Source: Pseudomonas koreensis
Lineage (GTDB): Bacteria; Pseudomonadota; Gammaproteobacteria; Pseudomonadales; Pseudomonadaceae
NCBI RefSeq assembly: GCF_012986595.1
Contig: NZ_JAAQYM010000003.1
Coordinates: 434,001-498,000 of the forward strand
Length of the DNA: 64,000 bases
Direction: 5' to 3'
Within the stretch, counting starts at the first letter, position 1. Every line of letters starts with the position of its first letter. Made by a program: the position numbers and the translations under genes. Below the pieces are notes generated by a model, which was not told the DNA's origin, did not search any database, and saw nothing but the letters and a program-made list of their open reading frames with translations. This document shows, piece after piece, positions 37,664 to 49,643 of this stretch.

Positions 37664-39067
37664 GTGCAGATGAGCACCCCAGCCAAGATCGCCCCGAAGC
37701 TGCCCGACAGCATTTTCCGCGCCTACGACATTCGCGGCACCGTGCCGGAATTCCTCAATGCCGAAACCGCTTACTGGATCGGCCGCGCCATCGGCTCGCA
37801 GAGCCTGGCCCAGGGTGAGCCGAATGTGTCTGTCGGCCGTGACGGTCGCCTGTCCGGCCCGGAACTGGTGGCCGAGCTGATCCGCGGTATCGCCGAGAGC
37901 GGCTGCCATGTCAGCGATGTCGGCCTGGTCCCGACCCCGGCGCTGTATTACGCGGCCAACGTGCTGGCCGGCAAGTCGGGGGTGATGCTCACCGGCAGCC
38001 ATAACCCGTCGAACTACAACGGCTTCAAGATCGTGATCGCCGGCGACACCCTCGCCAACGAGCAGATTCAGGTGCTGCACGAGCGCATCAAGACCAATAA
38101 CCTGACCAGCGGTCAGGGCAGTGTGACGCAGGTCGAGATCCTCGACCGTTACACCACCGAAATCGTCCAGGACATCAAACTGGCCCGCCGCCTGAAAGTC
38201 GTGGTCGACTGCGGCAACGGCGCAGCCGGCGTGATCGCCCCGCAACTGATCGAAGCGCTGAACTGCGAAGTCATCCCGCTGTTCTGCGAAGTCGACGGCA
38301 ACTTCCCCAACCATCACCCGGATCCGGGCAAACCTGAGAACCTCGTCGACCTGATCGCCAAGGTCAAGGAAACCAACGCCGACCTCGGCCTGGCCTTCGA
38401 TGGCGACGGCGACCGCGTCGGCGTGGTGACCAACACTGGCAGCATCGTCTACCCGGATCGCCTGCTGATGCTGTTCGCCCGCGACGTGGTGGCGCGCAAC
38501 CCGGACGCGGAAATCATCTTCGACGTCAAATGCACCCGCCGTCTGGTGCCGCTGATCAAGGAATACGGCGGTCGTCCGCTCATGTGGAAGACCGGTCATT
38601 CGTTGATCAAAAAGAAAATGAAACAATCCGGTGCTCTATTGGCCGGTGAGATGAGCGGGCATATCTTCTTCAAGGAGCGCTGGTTCGGTTTCGACGATGG
38701 CATCTACAGCGCCGCGCGCTTGCTGGAGATCCTCAGTAAGGAAAAATCCACCGCCGAAGAGCTGTTTGCGACCTTCCCGAACGATATTTCTACGCCTGAA
38801 ATCAATATCCATGTGACCGAAGAGAGCAAATTCAGCATCATTGATGCACTGCACGACGCACAATGGGGCGCAGGCGCTGACCTGACCACCATCGACGGCG
38901 TGCGGGTCGACTACGCCAAAGGCTGGGGCCTGGTGCGCGCGTCCAACACCACACCGGTGCTGGTGCTGCGTTTCGAGGCCGATGACGAGGCTGAATTGCA
39001 GCGCATCAAGGATGTGTTCCACGCCCAACTGAAACGCGTTGCACCTGATCTCCAACTACCGTTCTGA
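37664..39067 (+). CDS. algC: Phosphomannomutase/phosphoglucomutase AlgC
   Basis: 467 residues. It contains the phosphoserine loop MLTGSHNPSNYNG (Ser 112), the metal loop LAFDGDGDRVG, the sugar loop GEMSGHIFF and the C-terminal phosphate loop RASNTTPVLVLRFEA. It interconverts mannose/glucose 6- and 1-phosphates for alginate, LPS and rhamnolipid precursors. The start GTG 37664 has GGAG five bases upstream; ATG 37670, giving MSTPAK, is the alternative. argB follows after 17 bases. Confidence 0.96.
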   Translation: MQMSTPAKIAPKLPDSIFRAYDIRGTVPEFLNAETAYWIGRAIGSQSLAQGEPNVSVGRDGRLSGPELVAELIRGIAESGCHVSDVGLVPTPALYYAANVLAGKSGVMLTGSHNPSNYNGFKIVIAGDTLANEQIQVLHERIKTNNLTSGQGSVTQVEILDRYTTEIVQDIKLARRLKVVVDCGNGAAGVIAPQLIEALNCEVIPLFCEVDGNFPNHHPDPGKPENLVDLIAKVKETNADLGLAFDGDGDRVGVVTNTGSIVYPDRLLMLFARDVVARNPDAEIIFDVKCTRRLVPLIKEYGGRPLMWKTGHSLIKKKMKQSGALLAGEMSGHIFFKERWFGFDDGIYSAARLLEILSKEKSTAEELFATFPNDISTPEINIHVTEESKFSIIDALHDAQWGAGADLTTIDGVRVDYAKGWGLVRASNTTPVLVLRFEADDEAELQRIKDVFHAQLKRVAPDLQLPF

Positions 39068-39084
39068 TTCACCCGGAGCCCTGA

Positions 39085-39990
<906 letters not shown>

Positions 39991-40007
39991 GCAGTCGCGG
40001 AAACAAG

Positions 40008-40046
40008 AAGACCCCGCTCAGCCTGGCTGAGCGGGGTCTTTTTTTG
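40008..40046 (+). terminator. Intrinsic terminator after argB
   Basis: Stem AGACCCCGCTCAG/CTGAGCGGGGTCT with a CCTGG-type loop and seven T residues. It ends the algC-argB transcript. Confidence 0.95.
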
Positions 40047-40065
40047 TCTGCTGCATTCCATCTTT

Positions 40066-40160
40066 TGTGGCGAGGGAGCTTGCTCCCGCTGGGCTGCGTA
40101 GCAGACCCAAAAGGCGGATGAGCGCTACGCACTCAAGCGGGAGCAAGCTCCCTCGCCACA
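40066..40160. repeat. REP pair, GTGGCGAGGGAGC family
   Basis: Inverted copies of GTGGCGAGGGAGCTTGCTCC plus CGC between the convergent argB and pyrE genes. Confidence 0.92.
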
Positions 40161-40177
40161 GTGCTCACTCCAAGCAA

Positions 40178-40822
40178 TTACACGCCGAACTGGGCGCGAT
40201 ACGCTTCCACGGCCGGCAGGTGCTGCTTGAGCTGCGGATCGTCAGCTAGGAATTCCAGTACTTGGTTCAGCGAAACGATGCTGATCACCGGAATACCGAA
40301 ATCACGCTCGACTTCCTGGATTGCCGACAACTCACCGTTGCCACGCTCCTGACGGTTCAGGGCGATCAGCACGCCCGCCGCCTTGGCGCCGTCCTGGGAA
40401 GCGATGATCTGCATCACTTCGCGGATCGCGGTGCCGGCGGTGATCACGTCGTCGATGATCAGCACTTCACCGGTCAGCGGCGCGCCGACCAGACTGCCAC
40501 CTTCACCATGGGCCTTGGCTTCCTTGCGGTTGAAGCACCACGGCAGGTCACGGTTGTGGTGCTCGGCCAGCGCGACGGCAGTGGTTGCCGCCAGCGGAAT
40601 GCCTTTGTAGGCCGGGCCAAACAGTACGTCGAAAGGAATGCCGCTCTCGGCAATGGCTGCTGCGTAGAAACGCCCCAGCTGCGCCAGGGCCGAACCCGAG
40701 TTGAACAGGCCGGCGTTGAAGAAGTAAGGACTGGTGCGCCCGGACTTCAGGGTGAACTCACCGAAGCGCAAAACGCCGCGATCGATGGCAAAACGAATGA
40801 AATCGCGCTGATACGCTTGCAT
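40178..40822 (-). CDS. pyrE: Orotate phosphoribosyltransferase
   Basis: 214 residues from [20 protein letters not shown]. The PRPP loop is [13 protein letters not shown], with [15 protein letters not shown] and [13 protein letters not shown]. Fifth step of pyrimidine synthesis. An upstream extension of seven codons (GTG) is possible but unusual. Divergent from crc. Confidence 0.96.
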   Translation of the reverse strand: MQAYQRDFIRFAIDRGVLRFGEFTLKSGRTSPYFFNAGLFNSGSALAQLGRFYAAAIAESGIPFDVLFGPAYKGIPLAATTAVALAEHHNRDLPWCFNRKEAKAHGEGGSLVGAPLTGEVLIIDDVITAGTAIREVMQIIASQDGAKAAGVLIALNRQERGNGELSAIQEVERDFGIPVISIVSLNQVLEFLADDPQLKQHLPAVEAYRAQFGV

Positions 40823-40904
40823 GAAAAAAACCCCAAATACCACGGATTTAGCTAATTAGCTTGACGCCGTGTATCATACACGCACGCGATTTTTGGGGCC
40901 ATTT

Positions 40905-41684
40905 ATGCGGATCATCAGTGTGAACGTCAATGGTATTCAGGCTGCAGTCGAGCGTGGTTTGCTCAGTTGGCTGCAAGCACAGAATGCCGACGTCATCTGC
41001 CTGCAGGACACCCGTGCCTCCGCCTTTGAACTGGATGACCCAGCCTTCCAACTGGATGGCTACTTCCTTTATGCCTGCGATGCTGAAGTCCCTGCCCAAG
41101 GTGGCGTGGCTTTGTATTCGCGGTTGCAACCGAAGGCTGTCATCAGCGGTCTCGGTTTCGAGACGGCCGACCGCTACGGGCGCTACCTGCAAGCAGATTT
41201 CGACAAAGTCAGTATTGCCACCTTGCTGCTCCCTTCGGGGATGAACGGCGATGAGGACTTGAACCAGAAGTTCAAGCTCATGGACGACTTCGGCAAGTAC
41301 CTGGACAAACAGCGGCGCAAACGTCGCGAGTACATTTATTGTGGCTCGCTGTACGTCGCGCAGCAGAAGCTCGACATCAAGAACTGGCGCGACAGCCAGC
41401 AATCCCCGGGCTTCCTGGCGCCAGAACGCGCCTGGATGGACGAGATTGTCGGCAACATGGGCTACGTCGACGCCCTGCGCGAAGTCAGCCGCGAAGGCGA
41501 CCAGTACAGCTGGTGGCCGGACAACGAACAGGCCGAGATGCTGAACCTGGGCTGGCGCTTCGATTACCAGCTGCTGACCCCGGGCCTGCGGCGCTTCGTG
41601 CGCAGCGCACGCCTGCCGCGTCAGCCACGGTTCTCGCAGCACGCGCCGCTGATCGTCGACTACGACTGGACGCTGACCATCTAA
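40905..41684 (+). CDS. crc: Catabolite repression control protein Crc
   Basis: 259 residues of the exonuclease III/AP-endonuclease fold: MRIISVNVNGIQAAVERGLL, ADVICLQDTRAS and FSQHAPLIVDYDW. In Pseudomonas Crc has lost nuclease activity (here LQDTRA replaces the usual LQE-T-K). It acts with Hfq at A-rich target sites to repress translation of catabolic genes, being titrated by CrcZ-type RNAs. A 12-codon upstream extension lacks a ribosome site. Divergent from pyrE, as in other pseudomonads. Confidence 0.96.
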   Translation: MRIISVNVNGIQAAVERGLLSWLQAQNADVICLQDTRASAFELDDPAFQLDGYFLYACDAEVPAQGGVALYSRLQPKAVISGLGFETADRYGRYLQADFDKVSIATLLLPSGMNGDEDLNQKFKLMDDFGKYLDKQRRKRREYIYCGSLYVAQQKLDIKNWRDSQQSPGFLAPERAWMDEIVGNMGYVDALREVSREGDQYSWWPDNEQAEMLNLGWRFDYQLLTPGLRRFVRSARLPRQPRFSQHAPLIVDYDWTLTI

Positions 41685-41702
41685 GCGTCGATTCGTGGGT
41701 GC

Positions 41703-41732
41703 AAAAAAGCCGACATCGCTGTCGGCTTTTTT
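41703..41732. terminator. Bidirectional terminator after crc
   Basis: AAAAAAGCCGAC-ATCGCT-GTCGGCTTTTTT: a perfect stem with A and T runs on both sides, between crc and the convergent DUF4870 gene. Confidence 0.92.
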
Positions 41733-41760
41733 GTGCGCGCTGATTTCCTGCAGCTGATCG

Positions 41761-42129
41761 TTATTTGATCAACCGCCAAGTGAACGGGTAACGGTAAGGA
41801 AACCCTTCATTGGCCTTCACCCCGGCAATGATCGTCAGCACCAATGCGCCGATGGCCAGCAGGCCCAGCAGGAAGAAGCCGATGATCAACACCATCAGCA
41901 GCAGACAGATCGCGGCAGCAATCGCCACGGTGATCTGAAAGTTCAGCGCTTCCTTGCCCTGAGCATCGATGAACGGATCGGTTTCGCGCTTCATCTGCCA
42001 CAGGATCAACGGCCCGATCAGGTTACCGAACGGAATCCAGATCCCCAGCAACGCAGACAAGTGACAAAACATCGCCCATTGGCGAACCTCCTGGCTCGGC
42101 TTGGGCAGTAACTCTTGCTCATCACTCAT
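41761..42129 (-). CDS. DUF4870 membrane protein
   Basis: 122 residues with three or four membrane segments (AMFCHLSALLGIWIPFGNLI, ITVAIAAAICLLLMVLIIGF, LLAIGALVLTIIAGV). The DUF4870 motif GPLILWQMKRETDPFIDAQGKEALNFQ is complete. Small inner-membrane protein, role unknown. A GGAGG site precedes the ATG. Downstream of rph on the same strand, 29 bases away. Confidence 0.9.
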   Translation of the reverse strand: MSDEQELLPKPSQEVRQWAMFCHLSALLGIWIPFGNLIGPLILWQMKRETDPFIDAQGKEALNFQITVAIAAAICLLLMVLIIGFFLLGLLAIGALVLTIIAGVKANEGFPYRYPFTWRLIK

Positions 42130-42158
42130 CGCGTCCTCCTTGCGGGTTACGAACCTGC

Positions 42159-42881
42159 TCAGTCGGCCAGTGCAGCCTGTTGCAGTTCGAAGATTTCGTT
42201 CATGCCTTTCTTGGCCAGTTCCAGCATGGCATTCAGCTCTTCAGGCTGGAACGGTGCGCCTTCAGCGGTGCCCTGGACTTCGATGAAGCCACCGGTGCTG
42301 GTCATCACCACGTTGAGGTCGGTCTCGGCAGCGGAATCTTCAAGATAGTCCAGATCCAGCACCGGCTCGCCTTGATACATGCCAACCGACACCGCGCCGA
42401 TCATTTGCTTGAGCGGGTCGCCGCCTTTCAGGCCGCCACGCTTCTTGATCACTTTCAACGCATCGACCAGAGCAACCATGGCGCCGGTGATGGACGCGGT
42501 GCGGGTGCCGCCGTCAGCCTGGATCACGTCGCAGTCGACGTACAGGGTCACATCGCCCAGTTTGGACATGTCCAGCGCAGCGCGCAGGGAACGGCCGATC
42601 AGACGCTGGATTTCCAGGGTGCGGCCGCCCTGCTTGCCACGGCTCGCTTCACGCTGGTTACGCTCGCCGGTGGCGCGCGGCAGCATGCCGTATTCGGCGG
42701 TCAACCAGCCCTGGCCCTGGCCTTTGAGGAAACGCGGCACGCCGTTTTCGACGCTGACGGTGCAGATGACCTTGGTATCACCGAATTCGACCAGTACGGA
42801 TCCCTCGGCGTGTTTGGTGTAGTTGCGGGTAATGCGGATCGAGCGAAGCTGATCGGCAGCGCGACCACTTGGACGTTTCAT
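42159..42881 (-). CDS. rph: Ribonuclease PH
   Basis: 240 residues starting [20 protein letters not shown]. The RNase PH core is seen in [20 protein letters not shown] (less one or two bases of variation), [16 protein letters not shown] and [19 protein letters not shown]. Phosphorolytic 3' trimming of tRNA precursors. A frame to 42935 extends upstream with no ribosome site. Complete, unlike the frameshifted rph of E. coli K-12. Confidence 0.96.
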   Translation of the reverse strand: MKRPSGRAADQLRSIRITRNYTKHAEGSVLVEFGDTKVICTVSVENGVPRFLKGQGQGWLTAEYGMLPRATGERNQREASRGKQGGRTLEIQRLIGRSLRAALDMSKLGDVTLYVDCDVIQADGGTRTASITGAMVALVDALKVIKKRGGLKGGDPLKQMIGAVSVGMYQGEPVLDLDYLEDSAAETDLNVVMTSTGGFIEVQGTAEGAPFQPEELNAMLELAKKGMNEIFELQQAALAD

Positions 42882-43151
42882 AGGGAATACCTGTACTGGG
42901 GACGGAAAACTGCCGAGCATTATAGAGCGCTGCACCGCGCCTGGGCACGGGTTAAAAATTCCGGCCGTCGAGCCAAAGCCCTGAAACGCGCATAACCGAC
43001 GGCCTGCAGCTCTTTGTCACACCGTGTGTTTGGGCGCATCCGCCGCACTGCGCTACAATCCTGCGCCTTTGCTGCCAGTCGGCTTAAATTCATTGATATC
43101 GAGCCTGCGGAACATCCCTTCTGCGCCGATCTGCATTGCGAGGTCACCGCC

Positions 43152-44646
<1,495 letters not shown>

Positions 44647-44664
44647 ACAGCACTTCCCAAAACC

Positions 44665-44695
44665 GCTGCAAGCGCTTTACATTGGTGCTTGCAGC
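44665..44695 (+). other. Perfect hairpin after gmk
   Basis: GCTGCAAGC and GCTTGCAGC form a nine-pair stem with a 13-base loop, with no T run after it. It may stabilise the gmk 3' end or pause polymerase. Confidence 0.6.
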
Positions 44696-44713
44696 GCGTT
44701 GAAGGGTCTGGTC

Positions 44714-44750
44714 AAAAAATCAGCGCTTCCCTAATCGCTGGTGATTTTTT
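44714..44750 (+). terminator. Imperfect terminator between gmk and rpoZ
   Basis: AAAAAATCAGCG pairs with CGCTG-GTG-ATTTTTT across a ten-base loop, followed by a T run. It would cut most transcription from gmk, leaving rpoZ-spoT with a separate promoter. Confidence 0.55.
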
Positions 44751-44813
44751 AAACTGTTGAGTCCGCTCGCCCAACCGGGCAGCGCGCATATTGCATTCGC
44801 TCCGAGGAATACC

Positions 44814-45077
44814 ATGGCCCGCGTAACCGTTGAAGACTGCCTAGAACACGTGGAAAACCGCTTTGAGCTGGTCATGCTCTCTACCAAGCGTGCCCGTCAA
44901 CTGGCCACCGGCGGCAAAGAGCCACTGGTCCAGTGGGAAAACGACAAGCCTACCGTTGTCGCCCTGCGTGAAATCGCTGAAGGCCTGATGAGCTACGAGT
45001 TCATCGCCGAGCAGGAAATCGTCCAGGATGAACCGCTCTTCGCTGCTTTCGAGGACGAGTCCAACGAGGCCGTCTAA
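44814..45077 (+). CDS. rpoZ: RNA polymerase omega subunit
   Basis: 87 residues, [20 protein letters not shown], with [20 protein letters not shown]. It assists RNA polymerase assembly and contributes to a ppGpp site, fitting its place before spoT. The frame extends upstream to 44757 without a ribosome site; CGAGG precedes ATG 44814. Confidence 0.97.
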   Translation: MARVTVEDCLEHVENRFELVMLSTKRARQLATGGKEPLVQWENDKPTVVALREIAEGLMSYEFIAEQEIVQDEPLFAAFEDESNEAV

Positions 45078-45134
45078 GCCTATGCCTGGTCGACGTAGCA
45101 CGGCGCGGGAACACAGCCTACGGCAGGAGTCATC

Positions 45135-47240
45135 ATGCCGAGCATAGACGCCCTCGCCGATCGCTTATCGACCTACCTCGGCAATGACCAGGTCAACCTG
45201 GTCCGCCGAGCGTATTTCTACGCCGAACAAGCCCATGACGGTCAGCGCCGTCGCAGCGGCGAGGCGTACGTCACGCATCCTCTTGCCGTGGCCAATATTC
45301 TTGCCGACATGCACATGGACCATCAGAGCCTGATGGCCGCGATGCTGCATGACGTGATCGAAGACACCGGTATCGCCAAAGAAGCACTGCAGGCGCAGTT
45401 CGGTGAAACCGTGGCCGAACTGGTCGACGGGGTCAGCAAACTGACCCAGATGAACTTCGAGACCAAGGCCGAAGCCCAAGCCGAAAACTTCCAGAAAATG
45501 GCCATGGCCATGGCCCGCGATATTCGTGTGATCCTGGTCAAACTCGCCGACCGCCTGCACAACATGCGCACGCTGGAAGTGCTGTCCGGGGAAAAACGCC
45601 GGCGGATCGCCAAGGAAACCCTCGAGATCTACGCGCCCATCGCCAACCGCCTGGGCATGCACGCGATCCGCATCGAATTCGAAGACCTCGGCTTCAAGGC
45701 CATGCACCCGATGCGTTCCGCGCGGATCTACCAGGCGGTCAAACGCGCCCGGGGCAACCGCAAGGAAATCGTCAACAAGATCGAAGAGTCCCTCGGCCAT
45801 TGCCTCGCCATCGACGGCATCCAGGGCGAAGTCAGCGGTCGTCAGAAACACCTCTACGGCATCTACAAGAAAATGCGCGGCAAGCGTCGGGCCTTCAACG
45901 AGATCATGGACGTCTATGCGTTCCGGATCATCGTCGACAAGGTCGATACCTGCTACCGCGTGCTGGGTGCTGTGCATAATTTGTACAAACCGCTGCCAGG
46001 GCGCTTCAAGGATTACATCGCGATTCCCAAGGCCAACGGCTACCAGTCGCTGCACACCACGTTGTTCGGCATGCACGGTGTGCCGATCGAGATCCAGATC
46101 CGCACCCGTGAAATGGAAGAGATGGCCAACAACGGCATTGCCGCCCATTGGCTGTACAAATCCAGCGGTGACGAACAGCCGAAAGGCACCCATGCCCGCG
46201 CCCGTCAGTGGGTCAAAGGCGTGCTGGAAATGCAGCAACGTGCCGGCAACTCGCTGGAATTTATCGAGAGCGTGAAGATTGACCTGTTCCCGGACGAGGT
46301 CTACGTGTTCACGCCCAAAGGCCGGATCATGGAGCTGCCAAAAGGCTCTACGGCGGTCGACTTTGCCTACGCGGTGCACACCGACGTCGGCAATAGCTGC
46401 ATCGCCTGCCGGATCAACCGTCGTCTCGCGCCGCTGTCCGAACCGCTGCAAAGCGGCTCCACGGTCGAGATCGTCAGTGCCCCCGGCGCCCGGCCGAACC
46501 CGGCGTGGCTCAATTTCGTGGTCACCGGCAAGGCACGCACGCACATCCGCCATGCACTGAAACTGCAGCGCCGCTCCGAGTCCATCAGCCTCGGCGAACG
46601 TCTGCTGAACAAGGTGCTCAATGGTTTCGACAGCGCGCTGGAGAAAATCCCGGCCGAGCGGGTCAAGGCGATGCTCACCGAGTACCGTCTCGAACTGATC
46701 GAGGATTTGCTTGAAGACATTGGTCTGGGCAACCGCATGGCCTATGTCGTGGCGCGCCGTCTGCTCGGTGAAGGCGAACAGCTGCCAAGCCCGGAAGGTC
46801 CGCTGGCGATTCGCGGCACCGAAGGCCTGGTGCTCAGCTACGCCAAATGCTGCACGCCGATCCCGGGCGACCCGATTGTCGGCCACTTGTCAGCGGGCAA
46901 AGGCATGGTCGTGCACCTGGACAACTGCCGCAACATCAGCGAAATCCGGCACAACCCGGAAAAATGCATCCAGCTCTCGTGGGCCAAGGATGTCACCGGC
47001 GAATTCAACGTCGAACTGCGCGTCGAGCTGGAGCACCAGCGCGGCCTGATCGCCCTGCTGGCCAGCAGCGTCAACGCAGCCGATGGCAATATCGAGAAAA
47101 TCAGCATGGACGAGCGCGATGGTCGCATCAGCGTCGTCCAGCTGGTGGTCAGCGTCCACGACCGTGTGCACCTGGCCCGCGTGATCAAGAAACTGCGCGC
47201 CCTGACCGGGGTCATCCGCATCACCCGCATGCGTGCATAA
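45135..47240 (+). CDS. spoT: SpoT (p)ppGpp synthetase/hydrolase
   Basis: 701 residues. N-terminal HD hydrolase domain (VTHPLAVANILADMHMDHQS and MLHDVIEDTGIAKE), synthetase domain (YGIYKKMRGKRRAFNEIMDV, AIPKANGYQSLHTTLFGMHG), TGS domain (VYVFTPKGRIMELPKGSTAV) and C-terminal ACT domain. Hydrolase residues are intact, consistent with SpoT rather than RelA. AGGAG before the ATG. ridA follows after 24 bases. Confidence 0.97.
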   Translation: MPSIDALADRLSTYLGNDQVNLVRRAYFYAEQAHDGQRRRSGEAYVTHPLAVANILADMHMDHQSLMAAMLHDVIEDTGIAKEALQAQFGETVAELVDGVSKLTQMNFETKAEAQAENFQKMAMAMARDIRVILVKLADRLHNMRTLEVLSGEKRRRIAKETLEIYAPIANRLGMHAIRIEFEDLGFKAMHPMRSARIYQAVKRARGNRKEIVNKIEESLGHCLAIDGIQGEVSGRQKHLYGIYKKMRGKRRAFNEIMDVYAFRIIVDKVDTCYRVLGAVHNLYKPLPGRFKDYIAIPKANGYQSLHTTLFGMHGVPIEIQIRTREMEEMANNGIAAHWLYKSSGDEQPKGTHARARQWVKGVLEMQQRAGNSLEFIESVKIDLFPDEVYVFTPKGRIMELPKGSTAVDFAYAVHTDVGNSCIACRINRRLAPLSEPLQSGSTVEIVSAPGARPNPAWLNFVVTGKARTHIRHALKLQRRSESISLGERLLNKVLNGFDSALEKIPAERVKAMLTEYRLELIEDLLEDIGLGNRMAYVVARRLLGEGEQLPSPEGPLAIRGTEGLVLSYAKCCTPIPGDPIVGHLSAGKGMVVHLDNCRNISEIRHNPEKCIQLSWAKDVTGEFNVELRVELEHQRGLIALLASSVNAADGNIEKISMDERDGRISVVQLVVSVHDRVHLARVIKKLRALTGVIRITRMRA

Positions 47241-47264
47241 CTCACACCTAACAAGGAGTCATAC

Positions 47265-47645
47265 ATGACCAAGACCGTTATCACCAGCGACAAGGCCCCA
47301 GCCGCCATCGGCACCTACTCCCAGGCGATCAAGGCCGGCAACACCGTCTACATGTCGGGTCAGATTCCTCTGGACCCAAAGACCATGGAACTGGTTGAAG
47401 GCTTCGAAGCCCAGACCGTCCAGGTATTCGAGAACCTGAAAGCCGTCGCTGAAGCGGCCGGCGGTTCGTTCAAGGACATCGTCAAGCTGAACATCTTCCT
47501 CACCGACCTGAGCCACTTCGCCAAGGTCAACGAGATCATGGGCAAATACTTCGACCAGCCGTACCCGGCCCGCGCCGCCATCGGCGTTGCTGCCCTGCCG
47601 AAGGGCTCGCAAGTCGAAATGGATGCCATCCTGGTCATCGAGTAA
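47265..47645 (+). CDS. ridA: RidA enamine/imine deaminase
   Basis: 126 residues, canonical Rid[41 protein letters not shown], and the catalytic arginine in [19 protein letters not shown] with EMDAILVIE at the end. It clears 2-aminoacrylate-type intermediates. It follows spoT with a 24-base gap, the common spoT-ridA pair. It differs clearly from the shorter RidA in the dad operon. Confidence 0.95.
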   Translation: MTKTVITSDKAPAAIGTYSQAIKAGNTVYMSGQIPLDPKTMELVEGFEAQTVQVFENLKAVAEAAGGSFKDIVKLNIFLTDLSHFAKVNEIMGKYFDQPYPARAAIGVAALPKGSQVEMDAILVIE

Positions 47646-47718
47646 TGCACACGGCGCAGCCTTCAACCGCTGCGCCGACTGCTCTGCGGTAAAGAAAAGG
47701 TTTTGAAAGGATTCCACC

Positions 47719-48459
47719 ATGCGCAAAGCGCTTGCTCTCTCGCTGCTCGCCATTTTCCTCGGCGGCTGTGCCAGCGACCCCGCCGACCGTGACATCAGCG
47801 GCACCTGGCTCAACCAGGTGGCGATCGATGCTGCTGCCAAGGGCGGCCCCCTGCGCGAAGCGCTTCAGGCCTATGGCCCGAACCTGGAGTGGGACGTCAA
47901 CACCAAGGCCGGTCAGGCCCGCTACACCAACGGTTTCGAGAACGTCGAAGGACGGCTGCAGGGTGAACAGTCCGGCGCCTGGAAAGTCGACTTCTATGGC
48001 AGCTCCGGCAGCGAGCTGAAACGCGACGGCGGCCGGATGAAACAGGCCGCGACCGAGAACGAACCCGACCAGGTGTTCGACCGCGCGCAGATCCCCATAC
48101 CCGAAGGCGCACCGATCGGCGCCAGCTTCGAGCGCGCACTGTATTCGGCGTATCTGGGCGGCAGCTGGAAGATTGCCAGCGGCGACGGCGAAGGCAATAC
48201 CGTGCAATTCCAGGCCGACGGCCAGGTCTCCGGCCTGCCCGGCGCCGACCGCTATGCCCTGTGCCTGGCAGGCGACTGCGCCTCGATGAACAGCGACCAC
48301 GACAGCATGTGGCTGCAGCTCAACGGGCAAGGCAACAACTGGATCTTCGCCCGCAAAGGCAAGGCACTGGAGATTTTCCAGGCGGTAAATACTGCACTGA
48401 CCGATGAAATGCCGCAGTTCACCCCGGGTGAACGCAAGTGGTTGCTTGAGAAGCAGTAA
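47719..48459 (+). CDS. Putative lipoprotein
   Basis: 246 residues. The signal peptide ends in the lipobox LGGC (Cys 17), so a lipid anchor is predicted. Two similar lipocalin-like halves begin ISGTWLNQVAID and LGGSWKIASGDG, each with a run of beta-strands. I do not recognise a named family. It corresponds in position to the hypothetical gene after ridA in P. aeruginosa. It may be co-transcribed with spoT-ridA, 73 bases downstream. Confidence 0.85.
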   Translation: MRKALALSLLAIFLGGCASDPADRDISGTWLNQVAIDAAAKGGPLREALQAYGPNLEWDVNTKAGQARYTNGFENVEGRLQGEQSGAWKVDFYGSSGSELKRDGGRMKQAATENEPDQVFDRAQIPIPEGAPIGASFERALYSAYLGGSWKIASGDGEGNTVQFQADGQVSGLPGADRYALCLAGDCASMNSDHDSMWLQLNGQGNNWIFARKGKALEIFQAVNTALTDEMPQFTPGERKWLLEKQ

Positions 48460-48484
48460 GCATCCCCCGAGAGCAACACATGAC

Positions 48485-48577
48485 TCTGTAGGAGTGAGCC
48501 TGCTCGCGATGACGCTTTAACAGCCAACATAAGTGTTGAATGTTATGGACTCATCGCGAGCAGACTCACTCCTACAG
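48485..48577. repeat. REP pair, GTAGGAGTGAGCC family
   Basis: Inverted copies of GTAGGAGTGAGCCTGCTCGC; the right arm has GAGCAGACTC. Between the convergent lipoprotein and SDR genes. Confidence 0.9.
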
Positions 48578-48597
48578 TTATTTGGGGTGACCGGAAG

Positions 48598-49455
48598 TCA
48601 GCACTTACCTTCTAGAATCGCCGCATAACCTTCGCGATAACTTGGATACGTCGGCGTCCACCCCAGCGCTTTCGCCCGGGCATTGCTGCAGCGCTTGCTG
48701 CCAGTGCGGCGTACGCTGGCGTCTTCGGCCCACTCGGTGACACCCAGGTATTCGCGCAGCCACGCGACCACCTCGGCCAGCGGCGCCGGCGCGTCGTCAA
48801 CCCCGATGTAGATATCCTGCAGCGGTTCGCCACGATGATCGGTTTCCAGCAGAAACGCCATCAAACCCGCAGCGTCATCGGCATGAATGCGGTTGCCATA
48901 CAGCGGCGGCTCGACCGCCACCCGATAACCGCGACGCACCTGGGTCAGCAACCACTCACGCCCCGGACCGTAGATCCCGGTCAGGCGCACAATGCTCGCC
49001 GGGATACCACTCTTGAGCGCCACTTGCTCGGCTTCGAGCATCAGTCGCCCGGAATATCCGCTGGCGACGGTTTCTGAATCCTCGTCGACCCACTCCCCTT
49101 CCAACTGCCCATACACACTGCTGCTAGACACGAAGAGCAGCCGATCCGGGGTTTGCCCGTAGTCGTCCAGCCAGCTCAATACGTTCTGCAACCCCTGCAC
49201 ATACGCTGCGCGATAACCGGCCTCGTCGTGATCAGTGGCCGCCGCGCAATACACCAGGTAATCCACGGCACCCACCGGCCAGGTCTCGGGGCAGTCCTCC
49301 TTGAACAAGTCACCGGCCACGCCGATCACGCCCTCAGGCAGACGCGAAACATCGCGACGCAGGCCGTGCACTTCCCAACCGCTAGCCAGCAATTGCTTGG
49401 CCAGACGGCTCCCGACATCACCACAACCGGCGATCAAAACCGAAGGCGCAGACAT
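48598..49455 (-). CDS. SDR-family NAD-dependent epimerase-like protein (YeeZ type)
   Basis: 285 residues. The nucleotide-binding motif is the atypical VLIAGCGDVGSRLAKQLLAS, as in YeeZ/ActC-like SDRs. It also has FVSSSSVYGQ, the active-site tyrosine in SGYSGRLMLEAE (the lysine normally four residues later is absent), and IVRLTGIYGPGREWLL. The missing lysine suggests a changed or absent dehydrogenase activity. Substrate unknown. Single gene, divergent from exbB. Confidence 0.85.
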   Translation of the reverse strand: MSAPSVLIAGCGDVGSRLAKQLLASGWEVHGLRRDVSRLPEGVIGVAGDLFKEDCPETWPVGAVDYLVYCAAATDHDEAGYRAAYVQGLQNVLSWLDDYGQTPDRLLFVSSSSVYGQLEGEWVDEDSETVASGYSGRLMLEAEQVALKSGIPASIVRLTGIYGPGREWLLTQVRRGYRVAVEPPLYGNRIHADDAAGLMAFLLETDHRGEPLQDIYIGVDDAPAPLAEVVAWLREYLGVTEWAEDASVRRTGSKRCSNARAKALGWTPTYPSYREGYAAILEGKC

Positions 49456-49547
49456 TCAAAAACTCCCGTTACAAGGGCTTAAACCACACTCATCGGGTGA
49501 CGAGTGGTTAGCAATCAAGGAAAAAAAGAGACTCTATTACTTTAGTT

Positions 49548-49568
49548 AACAAGAATTACTTGCAATAA
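49548..49568. promoter_or_regulatory. Fur-box-like site upstream of exbB
   Basis: AACAAGAATTACTTGCAATAA resembles Pseudomonas Fur boxes of the AATGAGAATTACTTGCAATT type, about 75 bases before the exbB start. Iron control of the exbB-exbD-tonB operon is well established in the genus; this exact site is a prediction by eye. Confidence 0.6.
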
Positions 49569-49643
49569 TGCACGCCACTTTTGTTCTCGGCCTCACGAGG
49601 CCTGGAAGAGCATCACCGTTTTTCTATCTCAGGTCCGGCCAGC

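Noticed and set aside
44665..44695. Hairpin after gmk as a classical terminator
   Set aside because: The stem is perfect but no T run follows; the imperfect hairpin at 44714-44750 is the better terminator candidate.
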